Part shown: in pieces, positions 22,468 to 34,594 of the stretch
Layout: the number at the start of each line of letters is the position of its first letter
Numbering within the stretch: the first letter of the stretch is position 1
Origin: Hypomyces perniciosus
Taxonomy: Eukaryota; Ascomycota; Sordariomycetes; Hypocreales; Hypocreaceae
Direction of reading: 5' to 3'
DNA length: 64,000 nt
Assembly: GCA_008477525.1 (NCBI GenBank)
Contig: SPDT01000005.1
Location: 496,001-560,000, forward strand
The notes under the pieces: generated by a model
What the model saw: the letters and a program-made list of their open reading frames with translations, nothing else
Told to the model about the DNA's origin: nothing
Databases searched by the model: none
Position numbers and translations under genes: made by a program

Positions 22468-22665
22468 AGAAAGGAGGGCTAAAAGCAAGGATTTTATGGT
22501 AATTAAATAACCTTCCTATTTTAACTAAACCTAAATTTGGGCCTAACGCTAGGACTAAGTGCTAAAGGAACTTTAATGTAAATTAGCAGCTCTCTTTTAT
22601 CTTTAATAATAACAATTAAGCTAGGACCAGCTTCCCTGCTTACCCTAAACTTAATATAATACTTA
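22468..22665 (+). repeat. 5' fragment of Copia LTR
   Basis: AAAGGAGGGCTAAAAGCAAG followed by the LTR sequence as far as CCCTAAACTTAATATAATA. It is cut at 22666 by the insertion of a minus-strand Gypsy-2-type LTR. Confidence 0.75.
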
Positions 22666-22840
22666 TATTACAGCACGGAAAGGCAGGTTAGGGTAAATAT
22701 TATTATTGTACTATAGAGAGCGAGAAAGCCTTAAAGCTTTATTGAAAGCTATAGCTAGGAATATATTAAGGCCTAATTATATAACCAGCGCTTATATAAT
22801 AGGGCGTTAATATTATATTATAGTTAATGCTGTAATAATA
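22666..22840 (-). repeat. Minus-strand LTR of the Gypsy-2 type
   Basis: The reverse complement matches the 172-bp LTRs at 38600 and 45127, including AACGCCCT, CCTAGCTATAGCTTTC, GCTCTCTA and AACCTGCCTTTCC. It marks the 3' LTR of an inverted, partly deleted Gypsy-2-family copy whose internal part continues at 23256 on the far side of a MITE. Confidence 0.75.
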
Positions 22841-23255
22841 CTTTGTCGAGGGGGAATTGGCACTCCAGAACACACACTCAACACACACACACACACCCAC
22901 ACACACAACGGTTGGTATCGAGCGCGGGAACCGCGCTCCTGACAGAACCACGGAGCGGCAATTGAGTAATATAAAGACTAAAAGATACTGCGGATTATTT
23001 GATCATGATGCCAGCAGCCAAAAGCAACCAACAGTTACCTCTATACGCCTCAGCGGCTGTATACTCATAGGTGGGGTTATGTGTTGAAGGGGGAAGAAGG
23101 TTGATGTGTATTAAACTAGGTCTATCTGTATGTCTTTATACTCCTGAGCTTTCCTAATCAAGTAACTGCTTAAATAAGCAGCCGACTTTTTCTTGAGTAA
23201 GCTTTAACGAGAAAAATGCAAGTGCGTTGGGCATGTCAGTTACCCCCTAATAAAA
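22841..23255. mobile_element. MITE copy 2
   Basis: It is closely similar to the MITE at 20093-20511 over its full length but much less AT-biased. Left end TTTGTCGAGGGGGAATTGG next to a TA; right end reads as GGGGGTAACTGACATGCC in reverse complement. It contains a longer CA repeat (about 22875-22912). It sits at the junction between a Gypsy-2-type LTR and its polypurine tract (a run of C at 23257). The exact right boundary and the second TA are uncertain. Confidence 0.75.
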
Positions 23256-24300
23256 TCCCCCCCCTCTTTATTATACTATTTAACTGCAAATAGCTATATT
23301 CTTTATATAAATTAAAATTCCAGGTAATTTATTTTCATACTTTTAGTATAAAGGTAAATAAAATAAATTATATAGTTTTTAATATTAGTAATATATAGTT
23401 TAATTATAGGCTTTAATATAACATAATCTTTAATTAATGCTTTATAGGCTTTAGTTTTTTTTTAAGTATTTCCTTTTTTTCTTTTTTTATAATTTCTTTT
23501 AATATTTATTATAATAAGCTTAGCTTTTTAAGTTTTTTTTATAAAAATTTTATATTACTTTTTTAACTTTACAAATCTTTAATTAATTACTATATAATAA
23601 TATAATATTTTTATTTAATAAAATAGTAAAATTTATTATTATTATAAGAATTTAAAAGTACTGGAAATTTTTATTTCTTTTATACTTTATTTATATTATT
23701 TTCGTTTTTAATACTTTACTTTAAATATTCTTTAATTTCAGTTTATAAATTATTTTTTATTTAAAGTATAGTAAAATAGTTATTATAAATTATAAAAAAC
23801 AGTTATATAAAATTAAAAAAATCTTTTTGCTTTTTAATAAATTAATAATATAAGCTTATAAATATATTTTTATTATTATATAAAATCTAGCCTATTTATT
23901 ATTTAACTCTTTTATGAATTACGTAATTGTTATACTTTATATATTAATAAAGATTTTTTATTTAATAATATAAACTAATAATCCCTTTTTGTATATATTT
24001 ATATTTTCTGTATATTCTTTTAAAGCTTTAATAAAAGCTTTTAACTATATAATAATATATTTAAATTACTAAATAATAGTATTAATATAAAAAACCTTTT
24101 TTTATTATAAAAAGGTTTAATAAGTAAAGCTATAAAGGCTTTATGTTAAAGTAAAGGTTAAAACGATAATTAGTGAAAAATAATAATATATTAATAATTT
24201 TAACTACTATCTTATTTATAGTAAATTCAATTAATAAAAGCTAATAAATTTAGTTATTTTATATTTATATTAATTTCTTTACTTGAACTATTAATTTTAA
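23256..24300 (-). pseudogene. Inverted relic of Gypsy-2 3' pol region
   Basis: Read on the minus strand, the segment next to the C-run (polypurine tract on the other strand) matches the last part of Gypsy-2, for instance ATTACCTGGAATTT near 23310-23330 against 45055-45070, and a stretch at 24115-24190 against 44175-44250 (integrase to tail). All frames are filled with stops. Together with 22666-22840 it is the remains of an inverted element of the same family. Confidence 0.65.
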
Positions 24301-24611
24301 AGTGAAAGGATAATAATTATTTTAATTTAGCTTTTAATTACTTTCAAAGTTATTTTTAAAATTTTAATATACAACATATATTATAATTTAATATAACATT
24401 ATTAAATATATTATGAGGCAGTAAATTTTATTAGTAAATATATTAATTAACGTTTTTATTAATAGTAACATAATAAATATAAAATAATACATTTATATAA
24501 AGTAGTAAACTATTATTGGTAAATATTTATAAGTAATATTATAGTAGTAAAATTTAGGCAGTAATATAATAAAATTAATAAAAATATTTAATTATATTAA
24601 AATAGGATTAG
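24301..24611. other. AT-rich flank of Gypsy-1
   Basis: Extremely AT-rich and not identified. It ends with ATTAG (24607-24611), the left target duplication of Gypsy-1. Confidence 0.5.
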
Positions 24612-24836
24612 TGTTACAGGCTAGGCCATGTCTCCCGGAATTACAACTACGCCGAATCCGGAAATACAACCAATACTAGACCGCTTACCTAATTAAGAAA
24701 CCACCTCGGCCATAACCCTATACGCACAACTATATAATATATACATAGCTAGTATAAAGCCTCTTTCCTTAGCTATAGATAGACAATACAGAGGTGCCCT
24801 AACTGCATGCTTTCTAGTTAAGCTACACCTATTATA
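24612..24836 (+). repeat. Gypsy-1 5' LTR
   Basis: 225 bp, with the same length and register as the 3' LTR at 49852-50076. The differences are almost all C/T or G/A, as RIP predicts. Confidence 0.9.
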
Positions 24837-25394
24837 TATCTATAGCTCAGCTACTACCTAGCCAGTAAATAACAGAACTTTCACTGCAAAAGGAAAATAG
24901 CGAATTTCAAAGACTAAACCTCTAAAGGCAACGATATACAGTTGCGGATTAAGCAAACTGTTCTACCTTTACAAGACCAAATAGCTGCATTAATAAAAAA
25001 AGCTAAACTCTATAGTACTAGTAACTTAAAGGCTAAATAACTAGGAAAATAAAATATTATTCCTTCTATAACCTAAGCAAAAACCTGTATAGGCTGTAAC
25101 TATAAAGCCTACATTAACCTTTATAATAAAGTTTATATAAGCTCTTAAGGTTAAAAGGAAGCTACTCTTTAACCTATTTAAATTCTCAGGAAAGCGAAAA
25201 AAAGTATACTATATAGGCGTAAAATGTACGCGAAAAGCTTAAACTCAATAAAAAGTTCTATAATAGCAATAGAGAACAGTAATACTTTATTAACTTTTAC
25301 TTAAACGCTATACTTAAGCAAATAATCGCTACCTTTTATATATTAAAAGGAACTAATAGGAACTATAACCTAATAGAATTTATATAATACCTAG

Positions 25395-28300
25395 CAAGCT
25401 TCCCTCCTATACCTATAGGTACCCTACCTTTTAAGTGCCGACTCACTAAAATCTATAACCTTTTAACTAACTATTAAGAAAAACAAGCTTAATAACGCTC
25501 CCTTACCCCTCCTAGGCACTTAAAGAAAAATAGCAAATACTTTTAAACTCTAAGTGAATTAAGGATAATTAAACCTTACTACTGCTAGGCAGGCAGTAAT
25601 CTAGCAACTCAAAAAAGAGGGCACTCTTTCACTTATAAAATAAAAAGGGATTATAGTCCTCTTGCTTACACTTAAAAAACGCTGCATTAATAATAAATAT
25701 ATTGAAATTAATATCCCTAGACTTAATTTCAGCTTTAATATAAAACCTAATATTTTTTTTTTCTTAAAAGGGACCTAAAAAGGCCTTTTTTCCTTTTTTT
25801 AAAGTAGGCTAATAAAAGTACCTGCCTTTAATAATAGTAAATAGTCTATTATAGCTTATAAAATCTTTACTTAAATTAAAGAAATTAATGCAATTTAAAA
25901 AGCTAAATAAGAAATTTTATTTTTAATAGCCTAAACTATTAATAATTGCCTAATTAAATATTAAAGAAAATATTATTTTTTAGCTGCTTTATAAGTAAAT
26001 ACAGCGCTTATTAATACTTGTAAAGGCCTCTTTTCTTTAAAGGCTTTTATAGACTTTAAAAAGTTAAATAAAAACCCCCTTTTAATTTAATTAATAACTA
26101 TATAGCCAATTATTAAAAAAACTTATTAAAATAATAAATAATAATAAACTAAACTTTACATTTTAATTTAAATTAATTGAAGCGCTTTATTAGCAATTAA
26201 TAATTTAAAGTAAATTATATAGACTATAATTATAGTTAAAGGTATAAATAAAAACCCTTTAATAAAACAAGAAAGTAATTTTACTTTATAGGATAATAAA
26301 GGGCTAGCCTTTATTGCAAAACTTAAAACTTAAAAATAGAATATAATAATTAAAAAACCTAATAATAAAATCTTCCTTTAAGTTCTACTAAATTATAGTT
26401 AAAAAAAATCTCTGCTATTAAAGTTAAATAAAAAGTTATTAAAATTAGAAAGTTTAATAAAAAAAATATTATTTACTTTTAAAAACTAAAAATTAACTTT
26501 ATACTATAAGTTAGGAATAATAAAATTAAAAAAGTAATTTTTGCCTTAAACTTAATTATAGAGGCTAGCAGCTTAAAGATTAAAGAAGTATATATATAAA
26601 GGAGTTTTCTTATATAAAGTATCTTTAAATATTATATTAATACTTTAAGCACTTTACCTATTAATATATTAATCCCGATTAAGGTTTAAGTAAAGGCTAG
26701 GTTTAAAGAACTTTTAGTCTTTTATTAAAAAGCCCCTTTTAATAAAACTATTAATATTCACTATTACTTTATCTCTTTTAAAGAGGAAATTAAAATAGGC
26801 TTTAAACTCTTTAACTATTTAACTTTAATAAAGCTTTAAACTTAAAAAGTATAAATAATTTAATATAATAAATACTTTAGCTTTTATAACCTTTAAAGAT
26901 ATATTAAAACTATATAATATAAAAAATATAGTAAATTTGCCTTTTAATATATTAATAAAAATAAAAACTATAATAATTTTATTTAATATATTAACTGCTT
27001 TAAACTTTACTAGTTTAATACTTTAAACTGCTATATATATTTAATTATTAAAGATAATATAAAATTATATATTATTAAAGAATAATTGAAAAATATTAAA
27101 GAACTTAAAATTTAAGAAATTAAAAAAAAGAACCTAGCCCCCTTTACCTTTAAGCCTAAATCTAATGCACTTAAAAGAAAAGCTTTTTAAGCTACTTTAA
27201 CTATATCCTTTACTACTTTTACTTTTAAGGCTTAAATTTAAAAACCTTTCCTTTTAAGTAAAATAATACCTTTTACCCTTTTAATAAAGCCCCTTTAAAA
27301 TAAAATTAACTTAATAAATATCTTTAATAATTTATTAAAGGAAAGCTTATTAATTTACTTTATAATAAAAGTTATTAATTTTAATAACTTTATAAATAAT
27401 ATATTAAAGGAATCCCTTAAAGGAAATAAACCTTATAAGTTTAATTTATAAATAATAAACTTTATTAAAACTGCTAAAAGAACTTTAACTTAAAAATCTT
27501 TTAAGTTAATATAGGAAAATAGGGATAGTATTATAATATAGCCTTTTTACTAGCCTAGGAAAATAGCTTTAATATTATATTTATTTAAAAGCTATAGACT
27601 CGCTAAAATACTATATTGTCTAAAAGATAAATAAAATCTTACCCTGGCTTTTAAGTATTTAATTTATTTAATAATTAAAAAGAGACTAACGCTTTTATCT
27701 TTATTTATATTAGAAAATTATTAAATTTACTATACTAATAACTCTCGCCTTTAAGATTAAAAAGCAATTATATCTATTAAGTAAAAGTCTGCAGCTATAT
27801 TATTATTAATATCTATTATAAGGCTTCTTTTAATACTGTAATAGAAGCTTTTAAAAAGTAAGGTTAGCCCTTTTTAAATTTAATTATTATAGGAGATTTT
27901 AATATATTATATTAGATATAATAATTAGGCTAAGTTTTAAATACTATAGGTAATAGACTGGCTAAGTAGGTAGATAGATATAACTTAATCCCTGCCTTTA
28001 TAGATGCCTTTATAAAGGATTCTGGAAAGTATATTAACCTTGTTTTCTTTAACTGCCTTATATTAATAACTATTATAAGAAACTTAAATATAGGCTTAAA
28101 TTACTATATAATTACTATTACCCTTTTAAGCTTTATTAGGCTAATAGCTAGCGTAAAAAAGAAATATATCCCTTTTAAAAGCCTATAAAAGTTTAGCCAG
28201 CTAATATATATATATGCCTGGCTTCTTTTAAAGGTAAATATAGCCAGTTTAATTAAAAAAGACTTAAACTTAACTATATAAATATTTTAGAGACTTTTTA

Positions 28301-31296
28301 TAGATTATATATAGTTAGCGGGTAAAAAGAGATATTAAAATAAATATAATACCTTTTAGTAGGATAAAGACTGCTAGATAGCCTATTTAGCCTATATTAC
28401 AGTGCCCTTTAAAACTAATAAATAGATTAAGATAAGGAAAATACTATATAATATAGTTAAATATAAAAAATGCAATTACTAGGATAAAATTATAGTTAGA
28501 GCTAGTTTAAGTAGGGGTATCTAGTAGGTAGTTAAATAGTGTAAAGCTATAGACTACTTTTAACCCCCCTTTTTAATAAATAGTAACAGGAGTATTTTAA
28601 ACCTTAGGGAGTAAGCGGCTTTCTTTAAAAAACGCTTACTATAGCGAAAAGAAGTAAAAAAGGATATTAAAAACCTATAGGAACCCTAAACACTAAAGAA
28701 CCTTTAAATATTATAGGATAAAACAGTTATTAAAAAAGAGGTAAAAAAGGCTATAATTAAAGCAGGGAATATTGCGCTTAGTATAGATAGTATATTAGTT
28801 ACCCTTTTATATTCTATATAGCTTACTATTAAAAATTTTATTATAAACCTCTTTAAAGGCTACTTTAAGTTAAAGTACTACCTTTTCCTTTTTAAAAACA
28901 CTAAAGTTATTATTATTCCTAAGCCTAATAAACTTAATTATATAAACTATAAAGCTTTTAAGCCTATTTTACTACTCTCCTATATAAAAAAAAGCCTAAA
29001 GAGACTATTTATTAAAAGGATATCCTTTTTAGTATTTAAATATAAAATCCTTTTAAAGTAATACTTCAAGGCCCTCTTTAAAAGAGCAGTTATAGACTTA
29101 ATTGCTTACTTAATTTATAATATTAAAATTGCTTTAAGTAAAGGGGAGGTTATAACTTTTTTTACCTTTAATATCTTTAAAGCCTTTAATATTATTATAA
29201 AAATAGATTAGTTTTATAATTTAAATAATAAGGCTAGCCTATTTAATTTATAAAATAGGCAGAGTTATTTATAAGTAATAGAATTGCTTATATCTGTAAA
29301 AGAGATAAAATTAACTTATTAAACTTTACTTTTAAATGCAGTACTTTATAAAAGTCCTTTATTTCTTTTATTATATTAATACTATATTTTAGCCTAATCC
29401 TTTAACTTAAAGATTAATAATCTCGCTTTAAATATATTAATTATATCTTTATATTTATTATAAGCAGGTTTAATTAACAAATAGCTACTTTTATATAATA
29501 GGCATTTAATAAAATATTAAAGTAAGGAGCAGAGAATACAGTATTTTTTAATTATATTAAAGCTAAATTACTATACTTTTACTATATAAAAGGCCAGATA
29601 TATAAAAAAGGCATTATAATAAAAGGAAAACTAGTTTAGCTTAAAAAGAATATTTAATAATTAAGTATTTACTTTAATTTAAGGTTTTCTTTTAAGAAAT
29701 ATATAGAAATACTTACAGGGAAAGTATATAAAGTCTTTAATTTCTTTAAATTATTTAATAAAATTTAAAAGGTTTTACTTTCTAAAGCTATAATATAAGC
29801 CGCTAAAGCCTATATCCTTTTTATTGCCTTATATAAAATAAAAGTATAATAACTAAGGTATAAATAATAATTATAAACTAGCCCTATTAAACAGGTAAAT
29901 ATAAAAGTATCTGGCTTAATAGATAAAATAAATAAAGCCTTTAAGGCTATAGTAAAGGCAGTTTTCCTAGTTTAAAAGACTATAGGCATTTTTATTTTAT
30001 ATAAAGAGTTAAAGGTCCCCTTAGCTAATATTGCCTTAGCTTAAGCTTAATTTAAATATATAGCGAGATTTATGGGACTAGATTAAGACTATTTAATTAA
30101 TTAATATATTAATAAAAAACTCCCTCTTTAATTACTATCAACTAGATTTTAGTATACTGCTGCCTTAATTGGCAGGACTATTAGACCTATACTTTTCACT
30201 AAAAAGTCCTTATATATTTTCTTTAATCTTAACCTAAAAGGTATAGGTAAATTAACTATACTAAAGAAATATTTAAAGATAGTTAAATCCCTTCCCTTTT
30301 ATTTAATTTTAGCCTATTTTAATAGGTTTTAAATTAAAGGGAATATAGGCTAAAGAGTAGTTATTTACTATAAAGTAAAAGTAACTATAAATACTAGATG
30401 CCTTAATAATATAAAAGTCTATAATGCAGAGGTATAAGCTACTTTAAAGGCTATAAAGCTAGTGGCTAAATATATAGAGGAAAACTGTATAATTTAAATA
30501 GCTTTCCTTTTCCTAAATAATTTATTAATTATTAATAGGCCGTTTAATAAGCCCCCCCCATTATATAAAGAGTGTATATATACTTTTAAAACTAATATAA
30601 AGTATCTTGCCCTATAGGACTTTTATTTTATAGGTTTTAAAATATAAGGATATTATAGGCAATAAATAAACTGACTATTTAGCTAAATAAAGCGCAGCTT
30701 TCCCTATTATGCTTTAAAATTAGGCTGTAATTATATATATTAGAAAATAGATTAAAAAAGAAGTTGCGGAGGTAAAGGAGTAAGATTGGCTTGGTAAGAC
30801 CCTAGAAGGCTATAAATAATAGGGATTTAGGGCCCTAGCTTCCCCCCTAGAATTTAAACTCCTACGCCCTATCCTCTATAAGCTTTTAGCGGAAAGATCA
30901 GGATATAGGAACTTCTAGGAATACTATAAACGCTTTAAGTATAATAGAGAGTCTGTTTATAAATGCAGTAAATTAAAGAGATAAAGCCACTTTATAAAAT
31001 ATAAAATAGTTAGGCCTTTCCTTTTAGATATCCCTTTAAGAGAGACCCCCCTTTTTTATTTATTTAGACCTATAGGAAGCAAAGCCTTTTAAAAACTAGT
31101 AAAGGAAGCGGACCTTTATGGCCCTCCCCTGGCAGAAATAGATTAACACTATTTAGATTAACCCTTTTTCTTTTGTAAATTGAAACTCAGCGAATAGCGG
31201 CGTAAGCCGCTGGCTTTTAATATCCTATTGCCTATAAGGGATTTATGTAATTAATTTACTTAGTGGACGTAAATAATAAAATAAACAAACAAACAA
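25395..31296 (+). mobile_element. LINE of the Tad type inserted in Gypsy-1 gag
   Basis: Non-LTR retrotransposon of about 5.9 kb bounded by the 15-bp duplication TTATATAATACCTAG at 25380-25394 and 31297-31311. Its 3' end is an A-rich tail with AAACAAACAAACAA. Relics in order: first ORF (about 25.5-27.4 kb), apurinic-type endonuclease with GDFN near 27890-27900, reverse transcriptase near 28870-29400 (LSYIKKSLKRL, VITFFTFNIFKAFN), RNase H near 30330-30700, and a C-terminal Cys-His knuckle near 30950-31010. Removing the element joins Gypsy-1 gag in frame (Y-L then D-Y-T-Y-K-D), which confirms both ends. Every frame has many RIP stops. Confidence 0.85.
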
Positions 31297-31311
31297 TTAT
31301 ATAATACCTAG

Positions 31312-32540
31312 ACTATACTTATAAAGATTAAAGACTTTAAAACCAAGCTGCGTAAAAGCTGCGTACTTTTAAGTAAAAAAATAAAACTTTGCTTTTATTT
31401 TTCCTTCCCTGCTTTAAATAAAAGCTTTTTAAAGCAGGCAGTAATAACTAGGCTAACTAAACTAAAATCATTTTCCTTAAAGGAGCATTATTTTTAAAGC
31501 TATAATTCCGCTTAGTAACAGTAAACCTGCCGCTTACTTATAGTAAATAGCTTATTAAAATTTAAGATATTGCTAGCTGTATTAAATAAATAGATCTAGA
31601 TTAATAGAATACAGGAGCTGCGTTAATAAGCTACTCCTAGCAGAAAAAACATAATAAGCTTTAATTATATTGCACTTTAAAAGACTATATATAAATAGTT
31701 AATAAAAAGGGCAATACTTAAATAAAAAGCATAAACTATATAAAGAACTAGCGCTAATACAGCTTTTTAGTAAGTAAGGCAAATACTGCTAGGGAGACTG
31801 TGTATTACTATTACAGGAAAAAGGGATATATTGCCTAGTTTTATAAAAAAGGCTATAAAGCCTAGGCGCATTAAGTTTAAATTACTGACTGCAAGTTTAA
31901 TAATAATAACTAATATATTAACAGTAAAGAAAACAGTAACTCTAGTAATAAGTTAAAAGATTAACTTTAATATAAAGTTAAGTATTAAAGCCTATAAAGG
32001 AAAAACTAAAAGGATAAAAGGAGTTTAAAAAGTAAACAATTAGTAAATTAGCAATATAATAAACTAAAATAAAAAATATACTTATTACAGTACTATTTAA
32101 TATTAACTATAACCTTTATATTATTATAAACTCCTCTTTTACTTAAAAGTTATACCTCCTATAAATTAAAATTACTAAAAGGAAAATTAAGATATTTATT
32201 AAAATTTATAAAAAAGTAAAAACCAGCTATATTGCTATTATTTACCTAAATCTATACAGCTATATTAAATGTTAATATGCCTATATAGTAAATAAACTAG
32301 ACTATAATTTAATTTTTAGTAAGCTTTAAATTAAGGCTAACTAGGTAATATATAATACAGCTAAAAAGGAAGTTAACTATAAAAAAGCTAGCCTATAGCT
32401 ATAATTTGCAGATAAAGAGGAGCTTAGGAATATTAAAGCTATATAAAAAGCCTAGCTTATATTAGCTTTAATATTATAAATAGAATACCGCTATATTAAA
32501 AGGAACAGTAAAAAAAAGTATACTTCCTTTAAGCTATTAG
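31312..32540 (+). pseudogene. Gypsy-1 gag C-terminal part and protease region (relic)
   Basis: Beginning right after the LINE, the frame reads YLDYTYKDxRLxNxAA, then KLRTFK, then LPCF and KLFxAG, the pattern of fungal Gypsy gag. A Lys-rich section and a weak protease-like region follow at about 32060-32510. Stops stand at positions expected for Gln and Trp. Confidence 0.75.
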
Positions 32541-32545
32541 TTTAT

Positions 32546-32808
32546 TGTTGGGTTGAGTAGGCCGGGGCCCTACCGCTTATCAGCGCTAGGGAGCTTTTAT
32601 CTGCTTACAAAGCAGATACAAGCTGATATATACATCGCGTAAGCGATGTGTCAGACGGTGCAGACGCTTACAGCGCTGCATACAGCTTCTTTTTTATGTT
32701 AGCTATGTGTATATATAGCGAGGCCACTACAGCATATTCTCTTTCATAGAATCAAGCTTCGTTTCCTATCTCTCTATACTCTATATAGCTGTGCTGCGCT
32801 CCGCTACA
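32546..32808 (+). repeat. Solo LTR, best preserved copy of the PKS-promoter LTR family
   Basis: 263 bp from TGTTGGGTTGAG to CCGCTACA, flanked by the exact 5-bp duplication TTTAT (32541-32545 and 32809-32813). It keeps many GC-rich words (GGCCGGGGCCC, CATCGCGTAAGCGATG), unlike its surroundings, so it inserted later than Gypsy-1 or met fewer rounds of RIP. It splits Gypsy-1 between protease and RT. Confidence 0.9.
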
Positions 32809-32813
32809 TTTAT

Positions 32814-34014
32814 TTAATATTAAAAAAGCACTTTAGCTTAAAAATATATAGATCCCTAGGAATATATTCCCCTTAAACTATATAAAGAGTTTTATTTACT
32901 ATTCTTTATAAAAAAAGCTATTAAACTTCTATTATACTGCCTTAAAATTAATATATAAATTCCCTTAAAAGCTAATAAATACAGTAAAGAACCAGAACTC
33001 CTTGAAGGCCCCTTTTATAGTATATTATACAAAGAACTATTAATATTATAAAAGACCCTCCTTGACTTACTCGATAAAGGATTTATTTAAGCTAGCAGTT
33101 TAGCTGCTATAGCCCCTATCTGCTTTATTCAGAAACCTAGAAAAGGAATTCGCTTCTGTATAAACTACCGCGCCTTAAATGCAATAATATAGTAAGATTA
33201 CTACCCCCTCCCCCTTTTTTCTAAAACCTTTAATAGTTTAATAAAAGTAAAGTAGTTTATAAAGTTAAATATAATAGCTGTATTTTATAAACTTAAAATT
33301 GCAAAAAGAAAAAAATATAAAACTGTATTTTATATATACTATAGCCTATATAAATAGCAGGTAGTTTTATTTAAACTTACTAGCGCACTAGCAGTATTCT
33401 AATAGTATATTAACTAGTTATTATACCCCTTTTTAAATACCTTTATATCTATATACTTTAATAATATCTTAATCTATACTGACAGGTTATAAAAGGACTA
33501 TATAAAGAAGGTTCAGCAAATTTTATATACTTTTACTAATACTAGGCTATACCTAAATCTTAAAAAGTGCGCGTTTATATAAAAAAAGATTAAATACTTT
33601 AGGTTTATTATATATACTAGTAAAGGAATTGCCTATAACCTTAAAAAGCAGTAAGCTATTAATAAGTGGCAGGCGCCTATAATAGTAATAGGAGTTTAAA
33701 GCTTTTTTAACTTTATTAATTACTATTAAATATTTATCCCTAGGTTCTTTTAAATAGTTTACTTGCTTATAAAGCTAATTAAAAAAGGGACCTTTTTTTA
33801 GTAGAAAAGTATAGAAAAAGTAGCCTTTTAAAAGCTTAAACGCCTTTTTATTAAAGCCCCTATACTATAAGCTTAAAATCCTATAAAATACACCTTTATT
33901 AAAATAAACTATTTAAGATATACTTTAGAAGGAGTCCTCCTATAAAAGAATAAAAAGGGAGAACAATATAATATAATTTACTATTTATAAAAGCTAAGCC
34001 CTATTAAATATAAC
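32814..34014 (+). pseudogene. Gypsy-1 reverse transcriptase relic
   Basis: Recognisable RT blocks: KPRKGIRFCINYRALNAII near 33130-33190, YPLPL near 33205, LTSALAVF near 33380-33400. The catalytic box reads YFNN near 33450-33465 where YxDD is required: both aspartates became asparagine through G-to-A change. It then runs into the RNase H start and stops at 34014, where the Copia element begins. Confidence 0.85.
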
Positions 34015-34594
34015 TGTTAAAAAGGAGGGCTAAAAAGCAAGGATTTCTATGTAATTAGGTAACCTTCCTATTCCGGCTAGACCTAGTATTAGGCCCGATG
34101 CTAGGACTGAGTTCCGGAGGAACTTTGGTGTAAGTTAGGAAATTTCTGTTATCTTTAACGATAATAATTGAGCTAGGACCAGCTACCCTGCCTACCCTAG
34201 ACTTAATATAATGGGTATAATGGCTATTGTAAAAAATCTGGCTAAAATGGTTTCCTGTTTGTATAGCTGTAAGTCGATTTAGCCGATTTCTTATATAAAT
34301 GGATTTTGCGGAAAATAGGAATGTGGCCATAAACCTAATTCTGCCGCCGCACGCCTATTATTAGGTCGGAGGACTATTATAGAAGACAAAGCTATTATTT
34401 ATATAATTACTTTTACACTAGCTGTATATATATTAGATATTCTATAGCTTTTAGCTATTAGATTGTTTACAATTTAATTGTTTATCTATTATTAACTTAA
34501 CCAGACTCTTAGTTGTTTCCTTATTACTGTATTATATATAGCTTCTTAAAAGCTATATATAAATAAGGTTTAGTATAACTTTATTATTTTAATA
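34015..34594 (+). repeat. Copia-1 5' LTR
   Basis: 580 bp, begins TGTTAAAAAGGAGGGC. The following GGTTATAAGCCTAGGAG is a candidate primer-binding site. Confidence 0.88.

Noticed and set aside
22857..22912. CA-dinucleotide run as a free-standing microsatellite or telomere-like repeat
   Set aside because: It is an internal part of the MITE, also present in shorter form in copy 1.
20934..23247. The two similar ~415-bp segments at 20.1 and 22.85 kb as LTRs of one retrotransposon
   Set aside because: They are in direct orientation, but each has inverted ends and copy 1 has a clean TA insertion site inside a Copia LTR, so they are separate MITE insertions.
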